Assembly (NCBI RefSeq): GCF_030758345.1
Contig: NZ_JAVAMO010000012.1
Location: 84,711 to 148,710, forward strand
Length of the DNA: 64,000 bases
From: Ruegeria discodermiae
GTDB taxonomy: Bacteria; Pseudomonadota; Alphaproteobacteria; Rhodobacterales; Rhodobacteraceae
Reading direction: 5' to 3'
In this document: positions 1 through 9,218 of the stretch, piece by piece
Layout of the letters: each line of letters begins with the position of its first letter
Numbering within the stretch: the stretch's first letter is position 1
Notes under the pieces: generated by a model
What the model was told of the DNA's origin: nothing
The model's input: the letters and a program-made list of their open reading frames with translations, nothing else
Databases searched by the model: none
Program-made: the position numbers and the translations under genes

Positions 1-1
1 A

Positions 2-655
2 CTGGGTATCTTGCTGGATCAGCTGCTGGCCGACTTCCCCGAAACCGGCGCGCCGATCCCCGGCAAGGCGGATGTGACCATCGACGGCGGCGTCAGCGTG
101 GTCGAATTCGACACGCCGCAATCGGTGGCGCTGTTTGGTCAGAGAGGCATCGACCGGCATGATCCGGAATTCTTTGCCGCCTATATCCTGAACCAGATCA
201 TGGGAGGAGGCTCGCTCGAAAGCCGCCTGATGCGCGAGGTGCGCGAGGAGCGCGGGCTGACCTATGGTGTCTATTCCTATCTGGTGCCCAAGGATCTGGC
301 CTCGGTCTATATGGGCTCGGTCGCTTCGGGCAATGACCGGATCGCCGAGGCCATCACCGTGGTGCGCGACCAGTGGGCCGATATCGCCGAGAATGGTGTC
401 ACTCAGAAAGAGCTGGACGATGCCAAGACCTATCTGACCGGGGCCTATCCGCTGCGGTTCGATGGCAATTCGCGGATCGCCTCGATTCTGGCGGGGATGC
501 AGATGGATGATCTGCCAATCGACTACATCGCCACCCGCAACGAGAAGGTCAACGCGGTGACGCTGGAGGATGTGAACCGCGTGGCGGGCGAATTGCTGGA
601 CCCAGAGGGTTTGCATTTCACGGTTGTCGGAAAACCGGTTGGGCTGGAAGGATAG
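2..655 (+). CDS. M16 family metallopeptidase, C-terminal part (5' end outside window)
   Basis: The frame is open from base 2 to a TAG at 653-655, so only the last 217 codons are seen. The protein looks like the C-terminal domain of an M16 (insulinase/pitrilysin, processing-peptidase-like) zinc peptidase. It has a glycine-rich stretch (MGGGSLESRLM) followed by REERGLTYGVYS, which matches the conserved R/Y pair of the M16 C-terminal domain, and then a helix-rich region ending in HFTVVGKP. The zinc motif HxxEH would lie upstream and cannot be checked. Roseobacters often carry two adjacent M16 genes, one catalytic and one not; which this is cannot be told here. Confidence 0.85.
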   Translation: MGILLDQLLADFPETGAPIPGKADVTIDGGVSVVEFDTPQSVALFGQRGIDRHDPEFFAAYILNQIMGGGSLESRLMREVREERGLTYGVYSYLVPKDLASVYMGSVASGNDRIAEAITVVRDQWADIAENGVTQKELDDAKTYLTGAYPLRFDGNSRIASILAGMQMDDLPIDYIATRNEKVNAVTLEDVNRVAGELLDPEGLHFTVVGKPVGLEG

Positions 656-1102
656 GATCGTTCTGCCTCGGCAAAATCACGATGCGTGCCAGAAAGTAGA
701 CGCGCGTCATGCCAAACAGCGAGATGGCGCTCAACCCGTGCGGATGATCGGGCCCGGCCATGTGGCACCGACTTCCGCTCTCGCGCCTTTTGGCACGGGA
801 TATGTGTCGCGCCCGAGTGCCTAGCGTGCACTCTCGGCAAGAATCCCACATTATTCCGGCCAAAAACCGCCGCTAGACCCAAATGAGGGTTTCCCGGTCC
901 GACATGCCGCCCTACATTCATGAACAGGGCAGGAGCGCAGCTGCGCTTCTTTCCACCACTCACGATGAGCCCGGTTGCCGTGTTCGCTCCGGTGTCGCCT
1001 GATCACCCCCCGATCTGGCTGACCCAGAACACGGAACCGGGCGATCTTCGTTTTGGCCAAGCCTATGGCAGAATCGTGTGGGCCTATGCTAGGTTTAGCG
1101 GT
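656..1102. other. 447-bp intergenic stretch between M16 peptidase and mutL
   Basis: No convincing gene. Several open frames cross this stretch on both strands, but they lack a ribosome binding site, have no recognisable domain and mostly run into neighbouring genes. The reading frame of mutL is open back to 920, but its conserved N-terminus begins only after 1103. The mutL promoter presumably lies here; I could not pick a convincing -35/-10 pair. Confidence 0.4.
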
Positions 1103-2962
1103 ATGGCTCATCCGAACCCCAATATCAGCGAAGAGCGGCCCGTTATCCGGCAGTTGGATGAGGGCGCGATCAATCGCATTGCCGCCGGTGAGGTGGTCGA
1201 ACGCCCAGCCTCTGCAGTCAAGGAACTGGTCGAGAATGCCATTGATGCCGGGGCGCATCGGATCGCGGTCGACATTGCCGATGGCGGTAAGACCCTGATC
1301 CGGGTGACTGACGATGGGTGTGGCATCACGCCCGAGGATCTGCCGCTGGCGCTGTCGCGGCACGCCACCTCCAAGATCGATGGCAGCGATCTGCTGAAGA
1401 TCCATACATTCGGGTTCCGGGGCGAGGCCCTGCCATCGCTCGGCGCCGTGGGTCGCCTGTCGCTGACCAGCCGCGCAGCCGGGCATGAGGCAGCGGTGAT
1501 CGCTGTTTCGGGCGGCCGGACTGAGGCGATCAAACCTGCCGCGTTGCGCAACGGTACCGTGGCCGAATTGCGCGATCTGTTTTTTGCCACGCCCGCGCGG
1601 CTGAAATTCATGCGTTCCGACCGGGCCGAGACGCAGGCGATTAGCGACACGGTCAAACGACTGGCCATGGCCGAACCCGGCCTGGGTTTCACCCTGCGCG
1701 ATGTCTCGGGCGGGGGCGAGGGGCGGGTTACCTTCCGGGCGGATCGCGAGAATGGCGATCTGTTTGATGCGCTGCATGCGCGGCTGGCCCGCATTCTGGG
1801 CCGCGAATTTGCCGAGAATGCGCTCAAGATTGATGCCAGTCGCGACGGGATACGGCTGTTCGGCTATGCCGCCCTGCCGACCTATTCGCGTGGCGCAGCG
1901 GTGGCGCAGTATCTTTTCGTCAATGGCCGCCCGGTGCGGGACAAGATGCTGACCGGGGCGCTGCGCGCGGCCTATTTCGATTTCCTCAGCCGCGACCGGC
2001 ATCCGGCGGCGGCGTTGTTCATTGATTGTGATCCGACGCTGGTGGACGTGAACGTGCATCCCGCCAAATCCGAGGTGCGCTTTCGTGATCCGGGCATTGC
2101 GCGCGGGTTGATCGTCTCGGCCTTGCGGACAGCATTGGCGGAGGCTGGTCATCGCGCCTCTACTACCGTGGCTGGGGCCACATTAGGGGCAATGCGACCA
2201 GAGGCAGCGGGGCAGGCGCGGATCTATCAGATGGACCGTCCCTCTTCTGCCGCGCGCAGTGCGGCGTATGACGCGCAGGCTCCGGGCTTTGCCGATCTGT
2301 CGTCAGCCTTTAGCGGGCAGATTACCGAGCCTACCGCTGTCGCCTCTCCAATGCCGGAACAAGCTGAACCGGTGGAAGAGTATCTGCCCCTGGGCGCGGC
2401 GCGCGGGCAGGTGCATGAGAACTACATCATCGCCCAGACCCAGGACGGCATCGTCATCGTCGACCAGCACGCCGCGCATGAGCGGCTGGTTTATGAGAAA
2501 CTCAAACACCAGATGGCCGAGACCGGCGTGGCCGCGCAGGCCCTGCTGATCCCTGAAATCGTCGAACTCAGCGCGGCAGACTGCGCCCGCTTGCTGGAGG
2601 TTCGCGAAGATCTGGCGGCGATGGGACTAACGATCGAGCCCTTTGGTGGCTCGGCGGTGGCGGTGCGCGAAGCCCCTGCCATACTGGGCGAAGTCAATGC
2701 CGGGGCGATGCTGCGCGACATTCTCGACGAGTTGGCCGATCAGGGCGAAAGCCAGATGGTGCAGGCCAGGATCGAGGCGATCCTGAGCCGGGTGGCCTGC
2801 CATGGTTCGATCCGCTCAGGTCGCCGGATGCGCGGCGAAGAAATGAACGCGCTCCTGCGCGAGATGGAGGCGACCCCCCATTCCGGCCAGTGCAATCATG
2901 GCCGCCCGACCTATGTCGAACTCAAACTGGCCGATATCGAACGGCTGTTCGGACGCACATGA
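1103..2962 (+). CDS. mutL: DNA mismatch repair protein MutL
   Basis: About 619 residues. The N-terminal GHKL ATPase shows the MutL hallmarks in order: [25 protein letters not shown] region, DDGCGI, RHATSK, GFRGEAL and VDVNVHPAK. The C-terminal dimerisation domain carries [12 protein letters not shown], which fits the DQHA(X)2E(X)4E endonuclease motif of MutL proteins from bacteria without MutH, plus ACHGSIRSG and CNHGRPT metal-site motifs; this predicts a nicking MutL. The ATG at 1103 (MAHPNPN...) is chosen because the frame upstream to 920 shows no MutL similarity. The TGA overlaps the ATG of the next gene, so the two are probably co-translated. Confidence 0.96.
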   Translation: MAHPNPNISEERPVIRQLDEGAINRIAAGEVVERPASAVKELVENAIDAGAHRIAVDIADGGKTLIRVTDDGCGITPEDLPLALSRHATSKIDGSDLLKIHTFGFRGEALPSLGAVGRLSLTSRAAGHEAAVIAVSGGRTEAIKPAALRNGTVAELRDLFFATPARLKFMRSDRAETQAISDTVKRLAMAEPGLGFTLRDVSGGGEGRVTFRADRENGDLFDALHARLARILGREFAENALKIDASRDGIRLFGYAALPTYSRGAAVAQYLFVNGRPVRDKMLTGALRAAYFDFLSRDRHPAAALFIDCDPTLVDVNVHPAKSEVRFRDPGIARGLIVSALRTALAEAGHRASTTVAGATLGAMRPEAAGQARIYQMDRPSSAARSAAYDAQAPGFADLSSAFSGQITEPTAVASPMPEQAEPVEEYLPLGAARGQVHENYIIAQTQDGIVIVDQHAAHERLVYEKLKHQMAETGVAAQALLIPEIVELSAADCARLLEVREDLAAMGLTIEPFGGSAVAVREAPAILGEVNAGAMLRDILDELADQGESQMVQARIEAILSRVACHGSIRSGRRMRGEEMNALLREMEATPHSGQCNHGRPTYVELKLADIERLFGRT

Positions 2963-4197
2963 TCGAGATCAACGGCATTCAATATTCTCTGGACGACCCG
3001 GCTGTGCTGGCCGCGGGAGGAGGGGCAGCGCTGGCCCTGCTCATGATCGTGCTGCTGTTTTTGGCGCTGCGCGCCGCCAACCGCTCGGCCCGGATGGCGG
3101 TTCCCTTGTCGCAGCAGATGGCAGTGCTGAGTCAGCACGTGCAGCAATTGGGTCAGGGTCAGGAGCAGCTACGTGGTGGGCTCAGCCATGTCTCGGATGC
3201 GCAGGCCAATGCGCAGGTGCAGGTCATCCAGACGGTCGAGGCGCGGCTGTCGGATGTGCAGCAACACATGAATGACCGGCTGGCCGATAACGCCATGCGC
3301 GCGCAGCGGGCCCTGACCGAGATGCAGGAGCGGATGAAGGAAACCCTGCACGGCTCGTCGAAACAGACCGCGACCTCGCTCACGCAATTGCAGGAGCGGC
3401 TGGCCACAATCGACAAGGCGCAGGATAATATCACCAAGCTTTCGGGCGATGTGCTGAGCCTGCAGGACATCTTGTCGAACAAGCAGACGCGCGGGGCGTT
3501 CGGGGAAATCCAGCTCAATGATATCGTGTGCAAGGCGCTGCCTGCGGACAGCTATGCGCTGCAACACACGCTATCGAACGGCAAGCGCGCCGATTGCCTG
3601 ATCCGCCTGCCGAACCCCCCGGGACCGATCGTGATCGACAGCAAATTCCCGTTGGAAGCCTATGAGGCGCTGCGCGCGGCGGAAACCCAGGCGCAATTGC
3701 AGGAAGCGGCACGGATGATGAAGACGGCGCTGCGGGCCCATATCAAGGCGATTTCCGAGAAATACATCATCGACGGGGAAACCGCCGATGGGGCGCTGAT
3801 GTTCCTACCATCGGAGGCGGTTTATGCCGAGTTGCACGCCAATTTCCCGGATGTGGTGCGCGAAGGATTCGACAAACGGGTCTGGATCGTCTCACCCACC
3901 ACCTGCATGGCGACGCTGAACACGATGCGCGCGATCCTCAAGGACGCCCGGATGCGCGAACAGGCAGGTGCGATCCGCAAGGAACTGGGTCTGCTGCACA
4001 AGGATGTGGAGCGGCTGGGCGACCGGGTTGGCAATCTGGACCGGCATTTCGGGCAGGCGGCCAAGGATATCTCGGAAATCAAGATCAGCGCCGAAAAAGC
4101 GGGTCGTAGGGCGCAGCGGCTGGACAATTTCGATTTCGAAGAAATCGCCGCTGAGGAGACGTCTAATGTCGTCCCTTTGAGCCAGCCTGACGCTTAG
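2959..4197 (+). CDS. rmuC: DNA recombination protein RmuC
   Basis: 412 residues. An N-terminal membrane segment (about residues 15-37, [13 protein letters not shown]) is followed by a long glutamine- and alanine-rich coiled coil (about 45-160) and then the RmuC nuclease-fold core with [24 protein letters not shown] and [11 protein letters not shown]. RmuC proteins are membrane-anchored factors that limit inversions at short inverted repeats. The start is an ATGA overlap with mutL (ATG 2959, TGA 2960-2962), which places two DNA-stability genes in one transcript. Confidence 0.94.
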   Translation: MIEINGIQYSLDDPAVLAAGGGAALALLMIVLLFLALRAANRSARMAVPLSQQMAVLSQHVQQLGQGQEQLRGGLSHVSDAQANAQVQVIQTVEARLSDVQQHMNDRLADNAMRAQRALTEMQERMKETLHGSSKQTATSLTQLQERLATIDKAQDNITKLSGDVLSLQDILSNKQTRGAFGEIQLNDIVCKALPADSYALQHTLSNGKRADCLIRLPNPPGPIVIDSKFPLEAYEALRAAETQAQLQEAARMMKTALRAHIKAISEKYIIDGETADGALMFLPSEAVYAELHANFPDVVREGFDKRVWIVSPTTCMATLNTMRAILKDARMREQAGAIRKELGLLHKDVERLGDRVGNLDRHFGQAAKDISEIKISAEKAGRRAQRLDNFDFEEIAAEETSNVVPLSQPDA

Positions 4198-4212
4198 AGG
4201 GCTTTGCCGGGG

Positions 4213-4569
4213 ATGATCGACCATGTGAATATTCCGGTCCGACACCTGGCGCGTGCCCGCGCCTTCTATGAGCCAGTGTTGGACGCATTTGGGTATCGTT
4301 TCCTGCTACAGGAAGGGCCGGTCATCGGATTTGGTGATACGAATTGGGTCTTTGGCCTCGCCGAAACCGAAGCAGAGTTCGTTCCATTGCATCTGGCATT
4401 TTCTGCCCGGTCAAAGGATCAGGTCCACGATTTCCACCGCGCAGCCCTCGCCAATGGCGGGACATGCAACGGTGCGCCGGGCCCACGTAAGCTCTACGGG
4501 CCCGACTATTATGCAGGCTATGTCATCGATCCGGACGGCCACAATATAGAGGCGGTGAAGCGCGGCTAA
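4213..4569 (+). CDS. VOC family (glyoxalase/bleomycin resistance-like) protein
   Basis: 118 residues, a single VOC fold: it begins MIDHVNIPVRHLARARAFYEP, a typical first beta strand with metal-ligand His, and ends in YVIDPDGHNIEAV, the typical last motif with the Glu ligand. Substrate unknown; such proteins include lyases, dioxygenases and antibiotic-binding proteins. The ATG at 4213 is preferred over the TTG at 4204 because it starts right at the fold. It begins 15 bases after rmuC. Its TAA (4567-4569) overlaps the stop of the convergent gene on the other strand. Confidence 0.85.
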   Translation: MIDHVNIPVRHLARARAFYEPVLDAFGYRFLLQEGPVIGFGDTNWVFGLAETEAEFVPLHLAFSARSKDQVHDFHRAALANGGTCNGAPGPRKLYGPDYYAGYVIDPDGHNIEAVKRG

Positions 4570-5333
4570 AGGTCGAGAGCCTTCTTCGCCGCTTCAGTGA
4601 CATGTGCCATCGCCTTGAGATAGGGCGCCGGGCCATGGCTGATCCGGGCGACGCCGAGCTTTGCCAGCGTGGCGTGGTCCGGGGCTTGGCCTGTTTGCAT
4701 GATGTTGACGGGCAGTGGGGATGCGGTGCAGATTTCCCCGATCAGCTCGGGCGTGACAAGACCGGGCAGGAACAGCCCGCTTGCACCGGCCGCTGCATAG
4801 GCCCGCGCCCGTGTCAGGGCCTCTTCCATCAGCGCGGAATGATCGCCAGAAGTGCTATCTTGGAAGAACACGTCGCTGCGCGCGTTGATGAAGAATGGGA
4901 GATCCGCATGATCTGCCACGCGCCGGAGGGTGGCAATCCGCGCTACCTGCGCCTCGACCGATCTCAGCGCGTCGCCACCAATGATCCGGTCTTCGAAATT
5001 CACGCCAACTACGCCGCTCTCGATCACCTGTCCGGCATTCTGGGACAGGATCTCAGGATCGTCGGCATATCCGGCTTCAAAATCGAAACTGACGGGCAGG
5101 TCGACCGACGTAGCGATCCGACCGGCAATCTGAAGGGCGAAGGCGAGCGGAATGTCCTCGCCATCTCTATAGCCTTGCGCCTCCGCCAGCGACCAACTGC
5201 CCGTCGCGATTGCATCAGCACCTGCTTTGGCCACGGCCTTGGCGCTGCCCGCATCCCAGGCGTTGTAGAGGATCAGCGGTGTTCCGGGCTGGTGCAGCGC
5301 GGCGAAGGCGCGAGCTTTGTCTGCTTGTGTCAT
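4566..5333 (-). CDS. Isocitrate lyase/PEP mutase family protein
   Basis: 255 residues with the alpha/beta-barrel of the PEP mutase/2-methylisocitrate lyase superfamily: LILYNAWDAGSAKAVAKAGADAIATGSW near the N-terminus, SFDFEAGYADD (metal-binding acidic residues), GVNFEDRI, and FINARSDVF. The KKCGH-type cysteine loop of true isocitrate and methylisocitrate lyases is not visible, so an oxaloacetate hydrolase/decarboxylase-like or uncharacterised C-C lyase activity is more likely. The ATG at 5333 overlaps the stop of the ada-like gene (5330-5332), so the two are translationally coupled; the longer frame to 5396 runs into ada. Confidence 0.85.
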   Translation of the reverse strand: MTQADKARAFAALHQPGTPLILYNAWDAGSAKAVAKAGADAIATGSWSLAEAQGYRDGEDIPLAFALQIAGRIATSVDLPVSFDFEAGYADDPEILSQNAGQVIESGVVGVNFEDRIIGGDALRSVEAQVARIATLRRVADHADLPFFINARSDVFFQDSTSGDHSALMEEALTRARAYAAAGASGLFLPGLVTPELIGEICTASPLPVNIMQTGQAPDHATLAKLGVARISHGPAPYLKAMAHVTEAAKKALDL

Positions 5334-6400
5334 ACGTGTTCCTTTTGCTGTGGCGCATAATGCCGTTCGATCTCGATAAGCTTCTGTTTCCGCCACAGCC
5401 CGCCGCCATAGCCGGTCAGCGAACCATCCGCGCCAAGCACCCGGTGACAGGGGATTACGATAGCGATCTGGTTGGCCCCGTTCGCGCGCGCGACGGCGCG
5501 AACCGCATAGGGCCGCCCCAGGCGGCGGGCAATCTCGGAATAGGAATGGGTGGTTCCTGCGGGAAGTTCCTGCAAAACCTTCCAGACCTTTTGGGTGAAA
5601 GGTGAACCATGTAGCGCCAGTGGCAGATCGAATCGCGCGGTGCGGCCTTCGAAATAGTTGCTCAGTTGTGCCTGCGCCTGGTCTATCGGGCCAAACCTAC
5701 CCAGCCCCAGCGATCCTTTGCAGCTTTTGTACAGACGCTTCAACTCGGTTGGCAGCGCCTTGCGGTCGGTAAATTCGAGCAGATGCAGGTGGCTTTTGTC
5801 GCTGACAGCGATCATCGCGCCCAAAGGCGTATCGATCCAGTCGGCGCGCAGCAACGCATCGCGGCGAAACGCGCCGGGCGGCAGGCCGAGATGGTTTGCA
5901 ACCGCGGTGCGAAAGGCGGCGGGCGAGGAGAACCCCGCGTCGATTTGTGCGTCAATCACGCGACCGCCTTCGGCAAGCGTTGTCAGCCCGGCCTGCAGCC
6001 GCATTTGTCTGGCCAGATCAAGGAAGGTCTGACCGAACTGACGCTTGAAAGCTCGGCGGACGGTGGAGGGATCATGTCCCATCGCCACCAGGTCCTCCTC
6101 GCGCCAGCGTCGCGCCGGATTGGCCTCCAATGCGGCGAGAAGCGGCTTAATCAGCGGCTCCGTCTCTGCCGAGGGGTTCATCGGGTGGCAGCGTTTGCAG
6201 GGGCGGTATCCGTCGGAGAGACAGTCTGCAACCGAGGTAAAGAAATGACAATGGGCCCGTTTCGGTTTACGCGCGGGGCAGGTCAGGCGGCAGAAGATAC
6301 CGGTCGAACTGACGCCAACATAGGCCCGGCCATCCCAGCTCGGGTCGCGGGTCAGGAGGGCGGCGTAAAGTGTGTCGTCATCGGGAAGCTCATACTGCAT
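5330..6400 (-). CDS. ada: Ada-like bifunctional transcriptional activator / O6-methylguanine-DNA methyltransferase
   Basis: About 356 residues. Domain order is that of Ada: an N-terminal zinc methyl-phosphotriester domain with FCRLTCPARKP and a distal CKRC pair (four Cys), an AraC-type helix-turn-helix region (about 95-180), and a C-terminal suicide methyltransferase with the active site IPCHRVLGADGSLTGYGGG. It repairs alkylated bases and, once methylated, activates repair genes. Two close ATGs (6406 and 6400) are possible; neither has a strong Shine-Dalgarno. Coupled to the downstream PEP-mutase-like gene by an ATGA overlap. Confidence 0.92.
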   Translation of the reverse strand: MQYELPDDDTLYAALLTRDPSWDGRAYVGVSSTGIFCRLTCPARKPKRAHCHFFTSVADCLSDGYRPCKRCHPMNPSAETEPLIKPLLAALEANPARRWREEDLVAMGHDPSTVRRAFKRQFGQTFLDLARQMRLQAGLTTLAEGGRVIDAQIDAGFSSPAAFRTAVANHLGLPPGAFRRDALLRADWIDTPLGAMIAVSDKSHLHLLEFTDRKALPTELKRLYKSCKGSLGLGRFGPIDQAQAQLSNYFEGRTARFDLPLALHGSPFTQKVWKVLQELPAGTTHSYSEIARRLGRPYAVRAVARANGANQIAIVIPCHRVLGADGSLTGYGGGLWRKQKLIEIERHYAPQQKEHV

Positions 6401-6474
6401 GCGCATAGAGTAAACAAAAACCGACGAGCTTTGCCGCCGGTTTTCGGGCATGTATTCAACTTTTCATGATCGCT

Positions 6475-7125
6475 TCATATCCGCAGGAACGGCTGCACCA
6501 GCTTTGGAATCAGGCTGTTGAATTTCAATGGCGCGTCAGTTACCGCGAGGCAGATGCAGTCGGCTGAGATATCGGCGACAGGCATATGCTCAAGGTCCTC
6601 ATCCGCGATCTCAATATCGCCACGGGCAAACCGGTCGATCTCGTCCGAAAACGCACCCTGCAAGACCATGGTCAGTTCCATGCCCTTATGCCCGTGATCG
6701 GGCATGGCCGCTCCGGCGGGGATGAACAGCAAACGGGCAGAGGCTCCGGCGGAGGTCGGCAGGATCGCCTGTTTCACACCCATCCCCACGGGTTTCCATT
6801 TGATGTCCGAAACGCCGCCGCCGACATAATCGCGCAGCGGGGCAGGAAGCACGTCACAGGATGGCGACGCAGGCAGGTCAGGCGCTGCGCCACCAGCAAT
6901 TAGGGCCAATGTCGCGTCAAGCGCGTCATCGGCCAGATCAACCATGTCTGGCGCGTCCTGCAGCATGCAACCCCCTAGCGCGTCATAGCTTTCGGCTTGC
7001 GCGCGGCAGGTGTCGCAGAGCGACAGGTGAGTGGCGACCATGAGGTTGAAAGCTTCGGGCAATGTGCCCGCGGAATAAGCCATCAGCAGTTCGTCGGTCA
7101 GATGATGTTTGATCTCGTTGCTCAT
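6475..7125 (-). CDS. chrR: Anti-sigma factor ChrR
   Basis: 216 residues. The N-terminal zinc anti-sigma domain has H...HLSLCDTC (the HxxxCxxC signature) and the C-terminal half is a ChrR-type cupin with PDHGHKGMELTMVLQGAFSDE. In Rhodobacter sphaeroides ChrR holds the ECF sigma factor RpoE inactive until singlet oxygen triggers its release. It lies 6 bases downstream of rpoE on the same strand, the standard rpoE-chrR arrangement. Confidence is high from domain order and context together. Confidence 0.94.
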   Translation of the reverse strand: MSNEIKHHLTDELLMAYSAGTLPEAFNLMVATHLSLCDTCRAQAESYDALGGCMLQDAPDMVDLADDALDATLALIAGGAAPDLPASPSCDVLPAPLRDYVGGGVSDIKWKPVGMGVKQAILPTSAGASARLLFIPAGAAMPDHGHKGMELTMVLQGAFSDEIDRFARGDIEIADEDLEHMPVADISADCICLAVTDAPLKFNSLIPKLVQPFLRI

Positions 7126-7131
7126 CTTCGT

Positions 7132-7689
7132 TCACTTCATCGCATGGCGCAGTCGGTCCAGCGCCAATCTAATCCGAGACTTGATCGTGCCTAGCGGCAA
7201 CCCGGTCTGGGCGGCTATTTCGCGATGGCTAAGATCGCCGAAATAGGCCTTTTCGATCAACTCCCGCTGCGCCTCCGGCAAGGCTTTCAGAGCCTCGCGC
7301 AGATGCGCGGTTTCCTGTTGCAGGGAGACGATATCGGCCTGGTCCGGCTCGGCCTCGGGGCCCCAGGTAAGTTCCTCAGGCTCGGGCCTGCGTTCCTTGC
7401 GCAGCAGATCGATCCGGCGGTTCCGCGCAATCGTGTAGACCCAAGTGGCCACCGACGCGCGGGACGGATCGAACAGATGCGCCTTGTGCCACAGGGTGGC
7501 CATCACCTCCTGGGTGCATTCCTCGGCCTGGCTCGGGGTCGAGCCGGACTTGATGAGGAACGCTTTTACCCGAGGGGCGAAGTGCCGAAACAGCTCGGCA
7601 AAGGCGGTCTTGTCCTGCGCGCTTCGTATGCGCAGCACATGGGCCACCCACTCCCCTTGTGGTTTGCAACCATCGTCTTCCCTGTTCAC
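7132..7689 (-). CDS. rpoE: ECF sigma factor RpoE (singlet-oxygen response)
   Basis: Sigma-70 region 2 (FAELFRHFAPRVKAFL ... ECTQEVMATLWHKA ... TIARNRRIDLLR) and region 4 (LPEAQRELIEKAYFGDLSHREIA ... GTIKSRIRLAL), a group-11 ECF factor paired with chrR. The frame is open to an ATG at 7791, but that codon would fall at or before the transcription start predicted from the TGATCC/TAACCT promoter. I chose the GTG at 7689: it has AAGGGA nine bases upstream and leaves 13 residues before the conserved WVAHVL, the same lead as in R. sphaeroides RpoE as I recall it. An ATG at 7731 with a weaker GCAGG site is the alternative. Region 2 and 4 calls do not depend on the start. Confidence 0.93.
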   Translation of the reverse strand: MNREDDGCKPQGEWVAHVLRIRSAQDKTAFAELFRHFAPRVKAFLIKSGSTPSQAEECTQEVMATLWHKAHLFDPSRASVATWVYTIARNRRIDLLRKERRPEPEELTWGPEAEPDQADIVSLQQETAHLREALKALPEAQRELIEKAYFGDLSHREIAAQTGLPLGTIKSRIRLALDRLRHAMK

Positions 7690-7795
7690 CGCTGCATTTC
7701 CCTTGCGGACAGTCGTTTTCCTTTTCCGCATGACCTGCTGGGCGGCCTCAGCCGCGCCACAGGTTTCAACGGGTTCCACTTCGGCGAACATAAAC

Positions 7796-7825
7796 AGGTT
7801 ACGCGCGTGACCCCAAGCCGGATCA
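7796..7825 (-). promoter_or_regulatory. Candidate RpoE-dependent promoter of rpoE-chrR
   Basis: On the minus strand TGATCC (7825-7820) and TAACCT (7801-7796) are separated by exactly 18 bases. This resembles the TGATCC/TAA-type promoter known for RpoE autoregulation in R. sphaeroides. Transcription would start near 7789, leaving about 100 bases before the GTG at 7689. Confidence 0.65.
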
Positions 7826-7919
7826 CATGCGGGGATAAAAAAGATTTTCTTTTCATCCGAAGCCGTTGATCAATCGTAATGCAGTTAAGGAACGGAATAG
7901 TGTCGGAGAAACACGAAAT

Positions 7920-9218
7920 ATGCCATTTGAACACTCTGCGGGCGCGCCCCGAAAGATTGCCGTCATCGGCGGCGGTATCTCGGGGATGGGCGCGGCCAAC
8001 CTCTTGGCCGATACCCATAACGTCACGCTGTATGAGGCCGAGGGACGATTAGGCGGTCATGCCCGCACTGTCATTGCGGGAAAAAACGGAGATCAGCCGG
8101 TCGATACCGGCTTTATCGTATTCAATCGCGCGACCTATCCACGGCTGATTGGTCTTTTTGACAAGCTGGATGTGCCGGTTGCCGAGAGCAATATGAGCTT
8201 TGGCGTCTCGGCGCGGGGTGGCGCGGTGGAATATGCGCTGCATGGGGCGGATGCGATGTTTGCCCAGCGGCGTAACATGGCGCGGCCCAGCTTTCTGCGG
8301 ATGGTGCGTGATCTGTTCCATTTCAACGCCAATGCCGCGCGCTATGCGCATGACCGCGACATTACCGTTGGGGAACTGTTGCAACGCCTGGGCACCGGGT
8401 CTTGGTTCCGCAAATACTATCTGGAGCCTTTTTCGGGCGCGATCTGGTCAACGCCAAAAGACAAGATTCTGGATTTCCCGGCCTGGGCGATGATCCGGTT
8501 CTTCGAAAACCACGCGTTGTTGAACTATGACGGGCAGCATCAGTGGTACACGGTGCGCGGTGGCTCGGTCGAATATGTTCGTCGCCTGCAACTTGCCATG
8601 CAGCGCAAGGGCGTGTCGTTGCGTCTGGGCGCGCCCATTGACGGGGTACGCCGCACCTCGCTTGGGCCGCTGGTCAAGACGAGCGGGGCCGAGTGGGAGC
8701 TTTATGACGAGGTGGTGTTTGCCACCCATTCCGATGATACGCTGGCGCTGCTTACGGATGCGACGCCAAGTGAGCAGGCGGCCCTGTCTGCGATCCGCTA
8801 TCAGCCCAACCATGCGGTGCTGCATGCCGATACTGCGCTGATGCCGCGTCGGCAGAAATGCTGGGCCAGTTGGAACCATACCGAGGATGCGCAGCCGCAA
8901 TCAGACCGGATCGACCTGACCTATTGGATGAACTCGCTGCAGCCGATCCCCAAGGAGGACCCTCTCTTTGTGACGTTGAATTCGCGCCGCCGCATCCGCG
9001 AAGAGCTGATCTACGAGGCGGCGACCTTCCGCCACCCGGTCTTTGATGCTGGCGCTCTGGCAGCGCAGGAAAAGATTGCCGGTTTCAACGGGACGGCGGC
9101 CACCTGGTTCTGCGGCGCCTGGATGCGCAATGGGTTCCACGAGGACGGGTTGGCCAGTGCGGCCAGCGTTGTGGAAGGCATCAACCGTGTTGCGATGACA
9201 CCAATGGCGGCGGAATGA
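7920..9218 (+). CDS. NAD(P)/FAD-binding amine-oxidase-like protein (COG2907 type)
   Basis: 432 residues. The N-terminal dinucleotide-binding motif IAVIGGGISGMGAANLL followed by YEAEGRLGGHARTV is typical of flavin amine oxidases/desaturases; GSVEYVRRLQLAM and a C-terminal WFCGAWMRNGFHEDGLASA (FAD-contact segment) complete the fold. In R. sphaeroides the homologous gene lies next to rpoE-chrR, is RpoE-controlled and belongs to a locus linked to furan fatty acid formation; the same role here is inference. ATG 7920 has GGAGAAA 8 bases upstream. First gene of a five-gene operon in which every junction overlaps. Confidence 0.88.
   Translation: MPFEHSAGAPRKIAVIGGGISGMGAANLLADTHNVTLYEAEGRLGGHARTVIAGKNGDQPVDTGFIVFNRATYPRLIGLFDKLDVPVAESNMSFGVSARGGAVEYALHGADAMFAQRRNMARPSFLRMVRDLFHFNANAARYAHDRDITVGELLQRLGTGSWFRKYYLEPFSGAIWSTPKDKILDFPAWAMIRFFENHALLNYDGQHQWYTVRGGSVEYVRRLQLAMQRKGVSLRLGAPIDGVRRTSLGPLVKTSGAEWELYDEVVFATHSDDTLALLTDATPSEQAALSAIRYQPNHAVLHADTALMPRRQKCWASWNHTEDAQPQSDRIDLTYWMNSLQPIPKEDPLFVTLNSRRRIREELIYEAATFRHPVFDAGALAAQEKIAGFNGTAATWFCGAWMRNGFHEDGLASAASVVEGINRVAMTPMAAE

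Noticed and set aside
523..963. Minus-strand open frames in the M16-mutL gap
   Set aside because: No ribosome binding site or recognisable domain; the frame runs into the M16 gene and the start codon region is not conserved-looking.
7867..7872. TGATCA upstream of the flavoprotein operon as a second RpoE -35 element
   Set aside because: At 17-19 bases downstream no TAA-type -10 is found; the site may matter, but I cannot support a promoter.
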